From the NCBI RefSeq assembly GCF_009695865.1, contig NZ_VUNB01000003.1:124001-188000 (forward strand): DNA of 64,000 nt, given 5' to 3'. The translations under genes were made by a program, and so were the position numbers. Below are positions 8,753-16,173 of this stretch, piece by piece (positions within the stretch are counted from its first letter, which is position 1; the number at the start of each line of letters is the position of its first letter). The notes beneath the pieces are model-generated. The model ran no database searches. It was not told the origin of the DNA and saw nothing but the letters and a program-made list of their open reading frames with translations. Source of the stretch: Allobaileyella intestinalis (GTDB lineage Bacteria > Bacillota > Clostridia > Peptostreptococcales > Anaerovoracaceae).

Positions 8753-9052
8753 TTATTTCTTCTTTCTGTTCTCTGCCTTCTTTTTCTTCTTGTTCTTTCC
8801 CACTCTGTTTCCGCCTCTGGTAGCCAGATTATCTACATATACTGGTGTTTCAAATCTGTCTCTGTCCAGCTGCCATGCGTGGTATTCCCTGTATGCCATC
8901 AAAAGCCACAGTCCGGCCACCACGTACAGAAATACAGTATAAGTCTTGCCGCTGTTTGAAAGCATTCCAATTGCAAACATAACAGCCGTCATGACTACGT
9001 AAAATATAATCAGCAGAAAGTACGCTGCTTTTGAGTTGTGTCTTGTTTTCAT
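8753..9052 (-). CDS. Small two-helix membrane protein, unknown function
   Basis: A 99-residue protein I do not recognise. Two membrane helices (about residues 9-30, YFLLIIFYVVMTAVMFAIGM, and 36-53, YTVFLYVVAGLWLLMAY) are followed by a very basic cytoplasmic tail ending in GKNKKKKKAENRKKK. It starts 15 bases after the cyclodeaminase gene on the same strand and probably shares its mRNA. The Lys-rich tail could bind nucleic acid or phospholipid head groups, but nothing in the sequence decides this. Confidence 0.7.
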   Translation of the reverse strand: MKTRHNSKAAYFLLIIFYVVMTAVMFAIGMLSNSGKTYTVFLYVVAGLWLLMAYREYHAWQLDRDRFETPVYVDNLATRGGNRVGKNKKKKKAENRKKK

Positions 9053-9067
9053 ATTATCACTTCTCCA

Positions 9068-9676
9068 TTAACGACCAAGAATAGAATCTTTCAGTTCTGA
9101 AGACCTCTTCAGCATCTGCCGGGCTTCCTCATCCAGCATTTCACCCTTTTTCTTATCCTTAAAGGAGCCTGTGTTTGCAAAAACATTATAGGCTGCTGAA
9201 GTTACTGCTCCCTCAAGATGGATGGCTGCTACGTAAAGATCGCTTACCAGATTCTTATTGGATTTTCCCATGAGAGAAAGGGTCAGTTCCAGTCCTTCTA
9301 TTCCGTCTTTCATTACCTGGAAAGGGGCCATTGCCGCAGGAACAGAAGCTTCTGCAATTGCCTGGCGGCGAGCTTCCTTTTCCTCTTCAGTGCCGTGAAC
9401 CATGGCATAAGCAGCAGCTACTTTTCCAAAAGCCTCTTTATCTGCATCAACTCCGGCAAGGAAGCTTTTCTTCAGCTTCTCTCCTTTATCCAGGGCTTCA
9501 CAGATGAGATCTTCAAATTCAGAATATTTCTTCTTTCCCTTTGTATGATTTGCCACCATCATAGTCAGGGCAATACCCTGAGCTCCTGTTAATGCTGCTG
9601 CAGCACCGCCTCCAGGGGCAGGGGAGTCAGAGCTCAGATCATTGATGTATTCTTTCAAAGACATATTGATAAGCAT
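9068..9676 (-). CDS. FTCD_C-family cyclodeaminase / methenyl-THF cyclohydrolase
   Basis: A 202-residue helical protein matching the cyclodeaminase domain of formiminotransferase-cyclodeaminase. The signature is the glycine-rich SPAPGGGAAAALTGAQGIAL segment at residues 17-36, followed by MMVANHTKGKKKY. Stand-alone members act on formimino-THF or hydrolyse 5,10-methenyl-THF, linking histidine/glycine/purine fermentation to the one-carbon pool. AGGAG is eight bases before the ATG. It is upstream of a small membrane protein gene and is separated from rpsR by a terminator. No formiminotransferase or other folate gene is beside it, so the exact reaction is open. Confidence 0.88.
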   Translation of the reverse strand: MLINMSLKEYINDLSSDSPAPGGGAAAALTGAQGIALTMMVANHTKGKKKYSEFEDLICEALDKGEKLKKSFLAGVDADKEAFGKVAAAYAMVHGTEEEKEARRQAIAEASVPAAMAPFQVMKDGIEGLELTLSLMGKSNKNLVSDLYVAAIHLEGAVTSAAYNVFANTGSFKDKKKGEMLDEEARQMLKRSSELKDSILGR

Positions 9677-9787
9677 AGCATAATCTCCTGTGTTAAAAAT
9701 TCACCATGTGGGATTATTATATCTCTGTTGCCGCCTTCCGGGCAACTTTCTTTGCATTTCGTGAGATAGATACTGCCTGCTGGCAAT

Positions 9788-9815
9788 AAAAAAAGCGGGC
9801 CTTTTCAGGCTCGCT
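9788..9815 (-). terminator. Terminator of the rpsF-ssb-rpsR operon
   Basis: On the minus strand AGCGAGCCT and AGGCCCGCT form a nine-pair stem with one mismatch and a GAAA-type loop, followed by seven T residues. Confidence 0.9.
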
Positions 9816-9841
9816 GATTAATACCATCAATGGCAGGCTGA

Positions 9842-10093
9842 CTAGTTCAGGTCAGCGTCAAATGGCATAAGAGCAACAACACGTGCTCTCTTGATTGCTG
9901 TTGTTACAGCTCTCTGGTGCATTGCACATGTTCCTGTCACTCTTCTAGGCAGGATCTTTCCTCTCTCTGTTGTGAACTTCTTCAGAGTCTCAACATCCTT
10001 GTAATCGATCTTCTTATCCTTGTCAGCGCAGAATTGGCAGACTTTCTTTCTTCTTACTCCGCCGCGTCTCTGCTTGTTGAAAGTATTGCTCAT
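9842..10093 (-). CDS. rpsR: 30S ribosomal protein bS18
   Basis: An 83-residue basic ribosomal protein that binds with bS6 on the platform of the 30S subunit. The N-terminal zinc-type cysteines ([20 protein letters not shown]) and the C-terminal [22 protein letters not shown] are diagnostic. It is the last gene of rpsF-ssb-rpsR, with a terminator about 30 bases beyond the stop. Cys and His residues of the zinc-binding form are retained. Confidence 0.97.
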   Translation of the reverse strand: MSNTFNKQRRGGVRRKKVCQFCADKDKKIDYKDVETLKKFTTERGKILPRRVTGTCAMHQRAVTTAIKRARVVALMPFDADLN

Positions 10094-10128
10094 TAGACTA
10101 ATCTCCTTCCGTAAGAAATAATACCGGT

Positions 10129-10599
10129 TTAGAACGGTATATCATCCTCAACAGCCTGGAATGCATCAGGCAGGTCATTCATATCAGGCTGGCTGAAGCT
10201 GTTTCCTCCATTGCCGCCATCATATCTCTGACCGCCGTTGTCGTATCCCTGACCGCCTCGGCCTCCACCGTTTCCGGATCCGCTGCCCAGGAATTCAACC
10301 CTGTCAGCAATTACATCTGTGGTATAAACCCGGGCTCCTTCACGGTTCGTATAACTTCCTGTCTGGATCCTTCCGTGAATCGCAACCTGACGACCCTTGG
10401 ACAGGTATCTGTCGGAAGTTTCGGCCTGTTTACCGAAGACTGTTACTCTGATAAAATCAGCGGTCTGCTCACCCTCGTTTCTTCTGGCTGAAGGTCTGTC
10501 AACTGCCAGTGTAAAGTGAGCGACAGGAGTCTGGCTGTTAGCTGTATAACTTAATTCCGGATCTCTAGTAAGTCTTCCGATCAATATAACCTGGTTCAT
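10129..10599 (-). CDS. ssb: Single-stranded DNA-binding protein
   Basis: A 156-residue SSB. The OB fold covers residues 1-105 ([16 protein letters not shown] at the start), then a Gly/Asn-rich disordered linker, then the acidic tip DDIPF that recruits replication and repair partners. It lies between rpsF and rpsR, the usual place in Firmicutes, and is expected to be co-expressed with them. Confidence 0.97.
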   Translation of the reverse strand: MNQVILIGRLTRDPELSYTANSQTPVAHFTLAVDRPSARRNEGEQTADFIRVTVFGKQAETSDRYLSKGRQVAIHGRIQTGSYTNREGARVYTTDVIADRVEFLGSGSGNGGGRGGQGYDNGGQRYDGGNGGNSFSQPDMNDLPDAFQAVEDDIPF

Positions 10600-10650
10600 G
10601 TTTACACCCCTTGCTTTCTAATGCAAGCTTACGACCCAAAACAGGTCCGC

Positions 10651-10935
10651 TTATTCCTCTGTAGCTGTAATAATGAATCTCATTACGCTGTCAGAAATTC
10701 TGAGCCTTCTGCTCAGCTCCTTTGGCAGATCTGGATTAGCCTTGAAAGGAATTACTACGTAGTAGCCTTCCTTCTTCTTCTCGATCTCATAGGCCAGCTT
10801 TCTGTTGCCCCAGACATCAGCCTCTCCGGCCTCTCCGTCAGCATTGATGATGCCCTTAACGGTTTCAACTACGCCGTTTTTCTTCTCATCATCAAGAGTT
10901 GGATCGAGGACGAACAGCACTTCATAATCTCTCAT
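10651..10935 (-). CDS. rpsF: 30S ribosomal protein bS6
   Basis: A 94-residue protein with the bS6 opening MRDYEVLFVLDPTLDDEKK and the WGNRKLAYEIEKKKEGYYV core. First gene of the rpsF-ssb-rpsR operon. GGAGGTGA stands five bases before the ATG, and a sigma-A promoter with a hairpin leader lies upstream. Confidence 0.97.
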   Translation of the reverse strand: MRDYEVLFVLDPTLDDEKKNGVVETVKGIINADGEAGEADVWGNRKLAYEIEKKKEGYYVVIPFKANPDLPKELSRRLRISDSVMRFIITATEE

Positions 10936-11000
10936 TGTTTCACCTCCTGTGGACTTCTGGCACCTTGTGGTGCAGGATTGGTCTGCCTAGTCAGACCGAT
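10936..11000 (-). promoter_or_regulatory. rpsF leader with two hairpins
   Basis: Between the promoter and the rpsF ribosome site the transcript can fold GGTCTG/CAGACC (10980-10997) and GCACC/GGTGC with an ACAA loop (10960-10973). S6:S18 autoregulatory leaders occur at this position in many bacteria; I cannot see the conserved CCG bulge clearly, so autoregulation is inferred from position. Confidence 0.45.
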
Positions 11001-11004
11001 TACC

Positions 11005-11032
11005 ATTATACCCTTTTAATTTATGATATCAA
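11005..11032 (-). promoter_or_regulatory. Sigma-A promoter of rpsF-ssb-rpsR
   Basis: Minus-strand TTGATA (-35, 11032-11027) and TATAAT (-10, 11010-11005) with a 16-base spacer, immediately downstream of dtd. Confidence 0.75.
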
Positions 11033-11038
11033 GTTCTT

Positions 11039-11503
11039 TTATTGATTCCTTGGCTTTGTAAGTTCATCAGAATCCATAACTATGGTAAAAGGCCCGTCGT
11101 TCAGAAGCTCAACCTTCATATCTGCTCCGAATTCTCCTTTTGCAACGTGTTCAACATATTTGCCGCATTCCTGAATCATGTGATCGTAGAGAGGGGAGGC
11201 CATATCCGGCGACCCTGCCTCAATGAAAGAAGGCCTGTTTCCTCTTCTTGTATTGGCATACAGTGTGAACTGGGAAATAAGCATTACTTCTCCGCCTACG
11301 TCCGACAGGGATAAATTTGTTTTTCCATTCTCATCTTCAAAGATCCGAAGTTTGCACATCTTGTTTATCATCTTGTCTGCTATTTCTTCAGTATCTGTCT
11401 GGGCTATTCCTGCCAGTACCATGAATCCCTGGCCGATTTTTCCAACAACCTCTCCGTCAATGGTAACAGATGCGTGTTTAACTCTCTGAATAACAAGTTT
11501 CAT
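11039..11503 (-). CDS. dtd: D-aminoacyl-tRNA deacylase
   Basis: A 154-residue cytoplasmic enzyme that removes D-amino acids (and glycine from tRNA-Ala) from mischarged tRNAs. The N-terminus [18 protein letters not shown] and the catalytic-loop motifs LISQFTLYA (near 80) and the C-terminal GPFTIVMDS are family hallmarks; the conserved [17 protein letters not shown] segment contains the active-site threonine region. Length is normal. It is divergent from plsC and upstream of the rpsF promoter. Confidence 0.95.
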   Translation of the reverse strand: MKLVIQRVKHASVTIDGEVVGKIGQGFMVLAGIAQTDTEEIADKMINKMCKLRIFEDENGKTNLSLSDVGGEVMLISQFTLYANTRRGNRPSFIEAGSPDMASPLYDHMIQECGKYVEHVAKGEFGADMKVELLNDGPFTIVMDSDELTKPRNQ

Positions 11504-11534
11504 TTCTGATTTTTACTCCTGTAAATAATATTTA

Positions 11535-11577
11535 TGCTATACTTTCACTTAAAGATTAAGGCGGTCACATTACCGCC
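11535..11577 (+). promoter_or_regulatory. Extended -10 promoter and leader hairpin of plsC
   Basis: TGCTATACT at 11535-11543 is an extended -10 element. About 17 bases later GGCGGT/ACCGCC (11560-11577) makes a short hairpin in the leader, ending 21 bases before the plsC ATG. No strong -35 is visible. Confidence 0.4.
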
Positions 11578-11598
11578 GATACTGAAAGGAATACATTC

Positions 11599-12360
11599 AT
11601 GAATCCATTCACAACTGGAGGCGCTCTTCTGAGAGTAGTCTCAGGAATCAACTATTTCAATTCCCACTCCGGTCCAGGAATAAGGAAGGCCAGAGAAGAA
11701 GGGGACTACGCACTGGCAAGAGATATCCAGGTCAAGGGTACTTCCAGATTTGCAGACTATATCAATCAAAAACTGAAGATAACCTACGAAATATACGGCC
11801 AGGAAAATATTCCTCAGGATGGCCCGGTACTGATCGTACCTAATCACCAGGGATATGCGGACATTCTTCTGATCTACAGCATATTCAAGCACATGCAGAC
11901 TGGTTTCATTGCCAAAAAAGAGCTTTCAAAAATCGGCATTATTCAGAAGGCCGCTGAAAATACCGGCACAATCTTTCTTAACAGGGGAGATGCCAGGGGA
12001 GCCATTCAGGTCATAAATGAAGGAACTGAAAGGCTGAAAAGAGGTGACTCTCTCGTTATTTTCCCTGAAGGAACCAGAAGCAAGGGAGGCCCGGCCAGAC
12101 ACTTCAAGGCAGGCAGCCTGAAGTTTGCCCAGAAGGCAAAGGTTCCTGTTCTTCCTGTTACCATAGAGGGAACTTACCATACTTTTGAAGAATACGGAAG
12201 TTTCCGGCCTGCTCATTACAAGTGCATCATCCATCCATTAGTTCACATTGAAGAAATGGACAGGAGGGAACAGGCATCTGTTCACAGTCTCATTGAAAAA
12301 ACTGTGTTCGATGGCTTGAAGGAGCTTACGGGAAAAGAAGTTACATTCATAGAAGAGTAG
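11599..12360 (+). CDS. plsC: 1-acyl-sn-glycerol-3-phosphate acyltransferase (PlsC family)
   Basis: Membrane-associated acyltransferase that makes phosphatidic acid from lysophosphatidic acid. The 253-residue protein contains the catalytic NHQGYAD motif (His83, Asp88; the HX4D pair), the substrate-binding FPEGTRSKGG near residue 155, and the following VPVLPVTIEGT. GAAAGGAA precedes the ATG. It is transcribed alone and followed by a hairpin terminator. Acyl-donor choice (ACP or acyl-phosphate) cannot be told. Confidence 0.92.
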   Translation: MNPFTTGGALLRVVSGINYFNSHSGPGIRKAREEGDYALARDIQVKGTSRFADYINQKLKITYEIYGQENIPQDGPVLIVPNHQGYADILLIYSIFKHMQTGFIAKKELSKIGIIQKAAENTGTIFLNRGDARGAIQVINEGTERLKRGDSLVIFPEGTRSKGGPARHFKAGSLKFAQKAKVPVLPVTIEGTYHTFEEYGSFRPAHYKCIIHPLVHIEEMDRREQASVHSLIEKTVFDGLKELTGKEVTFIEE

Positions 12361-12367
12361 TTTTTCG

Positions 12368-12413
12368 GCAGAATGCCACAGGTGTTTATACATTTGTGTT
12401 ATTCTGCTTTTAT
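12368..12413 (+). terminator. Terminator after plsC
   Basis: GCAGAAT (12368-12374) pairs with ATTCTGC (12401-12407), supported by CACA/TGTG inside, then TTTTATT. Confidence 0.7.
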
Positions 12414-12484
12414 TATTGTCCTGTTCTTCTGCTATTCTTGTCCTTGATCTCCCGCAACCTTCAATCTCCAGTATTATTATCCAC

Positions 12485-13081
12485 TTAGTGATTCTGTTTG
12501 TTCCGGCTTATTACCACATCATCAAGGCGCACTTTCGGCACGTGATGTACTCCGTTCTCGTCTCTGTAATAATTTGTAGACTGATTCTCGGAAACCTCGT
12601 CTATTTCAAATTTCTCGATTCCCTTGCCAATGGCAATAACCAGCTTTATCTCGTATCTTTCATCCAGTCCGATGGCGTCTCTCAGTCTCTTCTGAATGAA
12701 GTTTCCGATCATGCAGGCGTTAAGCCCCATTTCTGCTGCAGCCAGGGTTATGCTCTGAGCACAGATGCCTACATCTTTGGTAAAACCTTCTTTGCTGAAG
12801 CTTATCTTTGTGTCCTGACATATGAGAATGTAAGCAACAGGTTCTGTGCCCTTAAGAGGCAGGTGAAGTTCTGGAAGGAGTCCTCCCATCTTCACATGAG
12901 AATTGATTATCTCAACCTCATTCTCATCATTTGAAATATAGAATCTAAGGGGCTGTTTATTTATGCTTGAAGCTGAAAGGCGGGCGCAATCCACCATTTC
13001 TTTCAGTTCATCTTCAGTGACCTTCCTGGAACGGTCATATCCTCTTGTGCTTCTGTTCTTTTTAATAAGATCCTTAAGCAT
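12485..13081 (-). CDS. Nitroreductase-family flavoprotein
   Basis: A 198-residue FMN-dependent oxidoreductase of the nitroreductase fold. It shows the FMN-binding KKNRSTRGYDRSRKV start (residues 7-21), ARLSASSINKQPLRFYI near residue 33, and the mid-protein DVGICAQSITLAAAEMGLNACMIG helix, all typical of the family. The start is the ATG at 13081 with GAAGGTGA upstream; a longer reading from 13099 is less likely. It ends with a cluster of polar residues and has no partner gene nearby. The physiological substrate is unknown. Confidence 0.85.
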   Translation of the reverse strand: MLKDLIKKNRSTRGYDRSRKVTEDELKEMVDCARLSASSINKQPLRFYISNDENEVEIINSHVKMGGLLPELHLPLKGTEPVAYILICQDTKISFSKEGFTKDVGICAQSITLAAAEMGLNACMIGNFIQKRLRDAIGLDERYEIKLVIAIGKGIEKFEIDEVSENQSTNYYRDENGVHHVPKVRLDDVVISRNKQNH

Positions 13082-13171
13082 GAAATCACCTTCTCTCAAA
13101 TTACTGGCCCGATACCTGGTATGTCTTTAATTCTCAAATTCTCAGGCCGGACTCATTTTACCATAGACAAT

Positions 13172-13205
13172 AAAAAATGCAGAACTGGAATTTAACCAAT
13201 TCTGC
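13172..13205 (-). terminator. Terminator of the diguanylate cyclase gene
   Basis: Minus-strand GCAGAATTGG and CCAGTTCTGC (13205-13196 and 13188-13179) form a ten-pair stem followed by ATTTTTTATT. Confidence 0.8.
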
Positions 13206-13241
13206 TCAAATAATATCTTTTTTTATATTCTCAACAAATAA

Positions 13242-14399
13242 TTATTTAACAGCGCTTTTCATCCTGCTCTTCATCAGCTTCTTGTTTTTGTACATTTCTT
13301 CATCTGCTGCTGAAATGAGATTTTCTGCATTTCCTATTGATTCATTTAGCTGTGTTATTCCCATGCTCAGGGAAATGTCATACTTCAGATTATTATCAAC
13401 AGAAGCCTTTTGTATTGATGATCTTATTCTTTCAGCCAGAATACCTGCTTTTTCCTTGTCATTCTCGATCACCACTATAAACTCGTCACCGCCAAACCTT
13501 CCGAGAAACCCGGACCTGTAATTTTCCAGCACGGTTTTTTTCATGGTACCGGCTACAATCTTAAGAGCCTTGTCACCTTCGATATGTCCGAACTTGTCAT
13601 TTATATTCTTGAATTCATTTATGTCGATCATGATAAGTGACAGGTTTTCCGGCTTCTCATCGATCTTCTTTTGTATGTATTCATACATGCTGGATCTGTT
13701 GTTTATGTCTGTAAGAGGATCAATGGATATTACATTATCAAGATATCCAATGTAAATTACCAGTACAGCTATTGTGTTGCTTATGGCCATAAACGGGAAG
13801 TTGCCCACGGTATGGCGTATAAAAAGAAATATAACCAGGACTATTGGATATGATCCTATGAGATAAGCCATCTTTCTCTCCGCTCTTGTAAGCTGAGAAT
13901 GGGCGTAATAGTAATAGGCAGCTGTAATTACAAGCTGTATTCCGAACAGGTATATCCACTGAATATAATAGGTGCCGGCTCTAAATATTCTTCCTTCATC
14001 TGAGTAATACAAGATATGTGTAAATTCAGTAGTTGCATTTAAAAATACGAATACAGCCGAGCCAGCATTTATCAGCTTTACTGTATTTATTCTCTTTTTA
14101 TCAGGAAGATTTACGCTGTATGTGTAATAAATCAACCATGAACGGATAGCCATATTCAGAGTTATGTAGTATATAGACAAAATCGCCACGGTTACACTGG
14201 CGTTTCCTATGGCAATTTTATTACTTACGTACTCTCCAATTCCATTTATTAACAGAAGGACTATGTGCCACATCACCATGTTTCTGAATTTTACCTGACT
14301 GATCTGCCTGTCGTCTCTGATTATCAAACGAATCAGAATATACCCCATGATTACTACACAGAACAGGTTTATTTCCAGTATTAATTCTGCCGCTTTCAA
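13242..14399 (-). CDS. Membrane-bound GGDEF diguanylate cyclase
   Basis: Makes the second messenger cyclic di-GMP from two GTP. The 385-residue protein has six or seven N-terminal membrane helices (residues 1-215) as a probable sensor, then a GGDEF domain with DPLTDINNRSSMYEYI and the intact active-site motif GRFGGDEFIVV around residue 310. The feedback I-site (RxxD five residues before GGDEF) is absent; the sequence there is NYRSGFLGRF. The start is TTG at 14397-14399 with AAGGAG five bases upstream. An IS element lies 52 bases upstream and separates it from a c-di-GMP-I riboswitch on the same strand. A terminator follows. Confidence 0.93.
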   Translation of the reverse strand: MKAAELILEINLFCVVIMGYILIRLIIRDDRQISQVKFRNMVMWHIVLLLINGIGEYVSNKIAIGNASVTVAILSIYYITLNMAIRSWLIYYTYSVNLPDKKRINTVKLINAGSAVFVFLNATTEFTHILYYSDEGRIFRAGTYYIQWIYLFGIQLVITAAYYYYAHSQLTRAERKMAYLIGSYPIVLVIFLFIRHTVGNFPFMAISNTIAVLVIYIGYLDNVISIDPLTDINNRSSMYEYIQKKIDEKPENLSLIMIDINEFKNINDKFGHIEGDKALKIVAGTMKKTVLENYRSGFLGRFGGDEFIVVIENDKEKAGILAERIRSSIQKASVDNNLKYDISLSMGITQLNESIGNAENLISAADEEMYKNKKLMKSRMKSAVK

Positions 14400-14459
14400 A
14401 ACTTCTCCTTAGTATGCTGAATATTAGTTTTAGTATGGTCTCAGGGCTACTGGAATTCC

Positions 14460-14483
14460 GGCTTATAGGACAAAAAACGTGTT
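14460..14483 (+). repeat. IS left terminal inverted repeat
   Basis: Twenty-four bases starting GGCTTATAGGAC and ending ACGTGTT; perfect reverse complement of the right end. Pairing extends six more bases outward (AATTCC), which overlaps the presumed target duplication. Confidence 0.92.
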
Positions 14484-14486
14484 TTG

Positions 14487-15611
14487 TTAATCCCAGTAAG
14501 AAGGATAATTGTCCTCTCTATGGAGTTCACTCCAGACAATAGCATCACCCCACATAGGGATAGTCGAGGTACGTTTTTCACTATCCGAAATTCTTTCGTA
14601 GATATCTGAAATGCTCTTGTCTGTAGGCATAACTTTCAATATTTCAGACGCAGAAAGCGGCTCTGGTGAGTGCATATAACACCACCAGAAGACCGCTTTT
14701 ATTCTTCTTTCGACAGATAACCCTCTATGGTTCCTGAGCAATGCTCTTATCCTAGAATTGACCCCTCCTTCGATTCGATTATTTGTTGACGGCAATTCAT
14801 CTATTTCCTGACTTAACTGCTCATCCAGATATGTGAACATGCTGTTTTCTTTTATCAGCCTTACAATGGAGCGCTGTGCCTTTAACAACCTTTCATGTGT
14901 GTATCTCCAACTTCCATTTTCGTCACGAGACATCTGGCTCAGGAATTTGTTGTACTTGCTCATCCATTCCACAAAGCTTTCGGTCCATTTCTCTGCTTCC
15001 TCTTTGGTATCAAGCTTCAGCAGATCCTTTGAAAGTGCGTATAACTCAATCCCTGCAAGTGTTTTAGGACGCGTTGTCGTATATCGTTTTATCTGTGAAA
15101 ACACATGAAACAGACACCTTTGGTGTTTCGCATGAGGCCACGTTTTACGAAGTGCTTTATTAAAACCAGAGCCTCCATCAGACACCACCATTACAGGTTC
15201 CGCTATTCTGGACATCAATGCCTTCCAGGCACCGGAGTGCTCATATCTGCACAGATACCATCCAAGTACATATTCGTCATCACAGCAGATCAATATACAT
15301 GCTTTTCTGGCAAGATATATGCCGTCTAAATATACTACGTCTTTCTTGTCCTCGATGACAGGAGGCATAGGCCACAGGTTCCAGAACTTTACAGTATTTC
15401 TCCGAAATGTTCTGCCACCACCTGGCATATTTCCTTGAGTGCTTCGTCCAAACAACCACTTCAGAAACATATTTAACTGTTTTGAAGAGTTATCGATCTT
15501 GGGTGTAAACGATGACTTGCATTCAGGGCAAAACCATCTTTGCGTACCCGAACTATTCTTTCCATGTCTGATACATTTGGCTCCACAATATGGGCAATTA
15601 ACGCTCTTCAT
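14487..15611 (-). CDS. IS256/IS1249-type DDE transposase
   Basis: A 374-residue transposase. An N-terminal zinc ribbon (CPYCGAKCIRHGKNS and FCPEC, residues 5-32) for end recognition precedes a MULE/IS256-like catalytic domain: YLDGIYLARK (first Asp), MVVSDGGSGFNKAL (second Asp), RCLFHVFSQIKRY, and an acidic residue in the distal helical region around NRIEGGVNSRIR. The start is the ATG at 15611, seven bases after GGGAGGA; an upstream TTG at 15674 has no ribosome site. It has no frameshift and looks active. Its stop is just inside the left inverted repeat, so transcription would run on into the diguanylate cyclase gene. Confidence 0.9.
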   Translation of the reverse strand: MKSVNCPYCGAKCIRHGKNSSGTQRWFCPECKSSFTPKIDNSSKQLNMFLKWLFGRSTQGNMPGGGRTFRRNTVKFWNLWPMPPVIEDKKDVVYLDGIYLARKACILICCDDEYVLGWYLCRYEHSGAWKALMSRIAEPVMVVSDGGSGFNKALRKTWPHAKHQRCLFHVFSQIKRYTTTRPKTLAGIELYALSKDLLKLDTKEEAEKWTESFVEWMSKYNKFLSQMSRDENGSWRYTHERLLKAQRSIVRLIKENSMFTYLDEQLSQEIDELPSTNNRIEGGVNSRIRALLRNHRGLSVERRIKAVFWWCYMHSPEPLSASEILKVMPTDKSISDIYERISDSEKRTSTIPMWGDAIVWSELHREDNYPSYWD

Positions 15612-15692
15612 TAGGTATCCTCCCGATAATTCATTCTCAGAAAGATATAACGCCCATACATGTTGAAATTTCAATCGTTACCATGCATTCTA

Positions 15693-15708
15693 AACACGTT
15701 TTTTGTCC
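15693..15708 (-). repeat. Internal copy of the IS terminal core
   Basis: AACACGTTTTTTGTCC here is identical to 15781-15796 in the right inverted repeat, 88 bases further out. The 15709-15780 stretch between them holds two hairpins. It may be a second transposase-binding site or a former end. Confidence 0.8.
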
Positions 15709-15711
15709 ACC

Positions 15712-15778
15712 TTTTATCTTCTTTCAAAAAAGATAAAACTGCTATAGCCATTGAAATTTCAATGGCTATAGCAGTTTT
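15712..15778. terminator. IS-end two-way terminator: 44-base perfect palindrome plus second hairpin
   Basis: 15735-15778 is a perfect palindrome with 22-base arms centred between 15756 and 15757. On the minus strand it is followed by TTTTATCTTTTTTG; on the plus strand by TTTTG. An adjoining stem TTTTATCTT/AAGATAAAA (15712-15738) shares four bases with it. It would block outside transcription from entering the transposase gene, a known way IS elements stay quiet. Confidence 0.75.
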
Positions 15779-15780
15779 GT

Positions 15781-15804
15781 AACACGTTTTTTGTCCTATA
15801 AGCC
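15781..15804 (-). repeat. IS right terminal inverted repeat
   Basis: Perfect reverse complement of 14460-14483, beginning AACACGTTTTTTGTCC and ending TATAAGCC, followed by the second copy of the target octamer. Confidence 0.92.
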
Positions 15805-15833
15805 GGAATTGCACATATTTTTTTTTCATTCAA

Positions 15834-15866
15834 GAAAAAATCACCGCACAAAAAGAAGCCGGTGAT
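15834..15866 (-). terminator. Riboswitch expression-platform terminator
   Basis: On the minus strand ATCACCG (15866-15860) pairs with CGGTGAT (15846-15840), followed by TTTTTT. It starts a few bases after the c-di-GMP aptamer, so ligand binding probably decides whether it forms. Confidence 0.82.
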
Positions 15867-15870
15867 CTCG

Positions 15871-15942
15871 ATGCAACTGGCTGCCATTTAAGGCCCTGTA
15901 GCTTTGCGTCAATACCTTTCGATATTTTTGCCCCTGTTTCCT
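15871..15942 (-). ncRNA. Cyclic di-GMP-I (GEMM-I) riboswitch aptamer
   Basis: Read on the minus strand the RNA contains the GEMM-I landmarks in order: ACAGGGGCAAA, a short stem AATATC-GAAA-GGTATT capped by a GAAA tetraloop, the near-invariant GACGCAAAGC, GGGCC, and AGCCAGTTGC. The distal arm that normally carries the tetraloop receptor is very short here (about GGGCCTTAAATGGC), which is unusual. A promoter lies 45 bases upstream and a terminator directly downstream. The first genes downstream are the IS transposase and then the GGDEF cyclase. Confidence 0.85.
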
Positions 15943-15986
15943 TGATTCTGTTATAAAGCTCATAAGTCTATCAAATACGGTTCTAT

Positions 15987-16014
15987 ATTATAGTCTAATA
16001 TACTGTTTATTCAA
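15987..16014 (-). promoter_or_regulatory. Sigma-A promoter of the c-di-GMP riboswitch
   Basis: Minus-strand TTGAAT (16014-16009) and TATAAT (15992-15987) with a 16-base spacer; transcription would begin near 15980 and enter the aptamer after about 40 bases. Confidence 0.72.
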
Positions 16015-16094
16015 GATGTTTGGATTGTACAATATCAAGACCATTTTTATGCATTTTTCTGTTGATTATCAAAAAATATCGACGAATATAATAA

Positions 16095-16121
16095 ATACAG
16101 GCAGCACGAAGCTGCCTGTAT
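16095..16121 (-). terminator. Terminator of gyrB-gyrA
   Basis: ATACAGGCAGC and GCTGCCTGTAT form an 11-pair perfect stem with a five-base loop, 53 bases after the gyrA stop; the downstream minus-strand sequence is TTATTATATTCG rather than a pure T run. The remaining bases between here and the riboswitch promoter (16015-16094) show nothing recognisable. Confidence 0.75.
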
Positions 16122-16173
16122 GATCACATCATTTCTGATTATTGCAATCCTGAGTTATATATCGGAATACGGA

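Larger units (their letters stand above)
14460..15804 (-). mobile_element. IS256/IS1249-type insertion sequence, complete
   Basis: A 1345-bp element bounded by perfect 24-base inverted repeats (14460-14483 and 15781-15804) beginning GGCTTATAGGACAAAAAACG. Flanks GGAATTCC (14452-14459) and GGAATTGC (15805-15812) match in 7 of 8 bases, a likely target duplication of the size IS256-type elements make. It encodes one DDE transposase. At the transposase-upstream end it carries an extra copy of the terminal core and a strong two-way hairpin terminator. It lies between a c-di-GMP riboswitch and the GGDEF gene, all on the minus strand. Family naming is from transposase resemblance and is not checked. 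Confidence 0.88.

Noticed and set aside
15612-15674. Longer transposase start (TTG at 15674)
   Set aside because: No ribosome site, while GGGAGGA stands seven bases before the ATG at 15611 and the zinc ribbon starts there.
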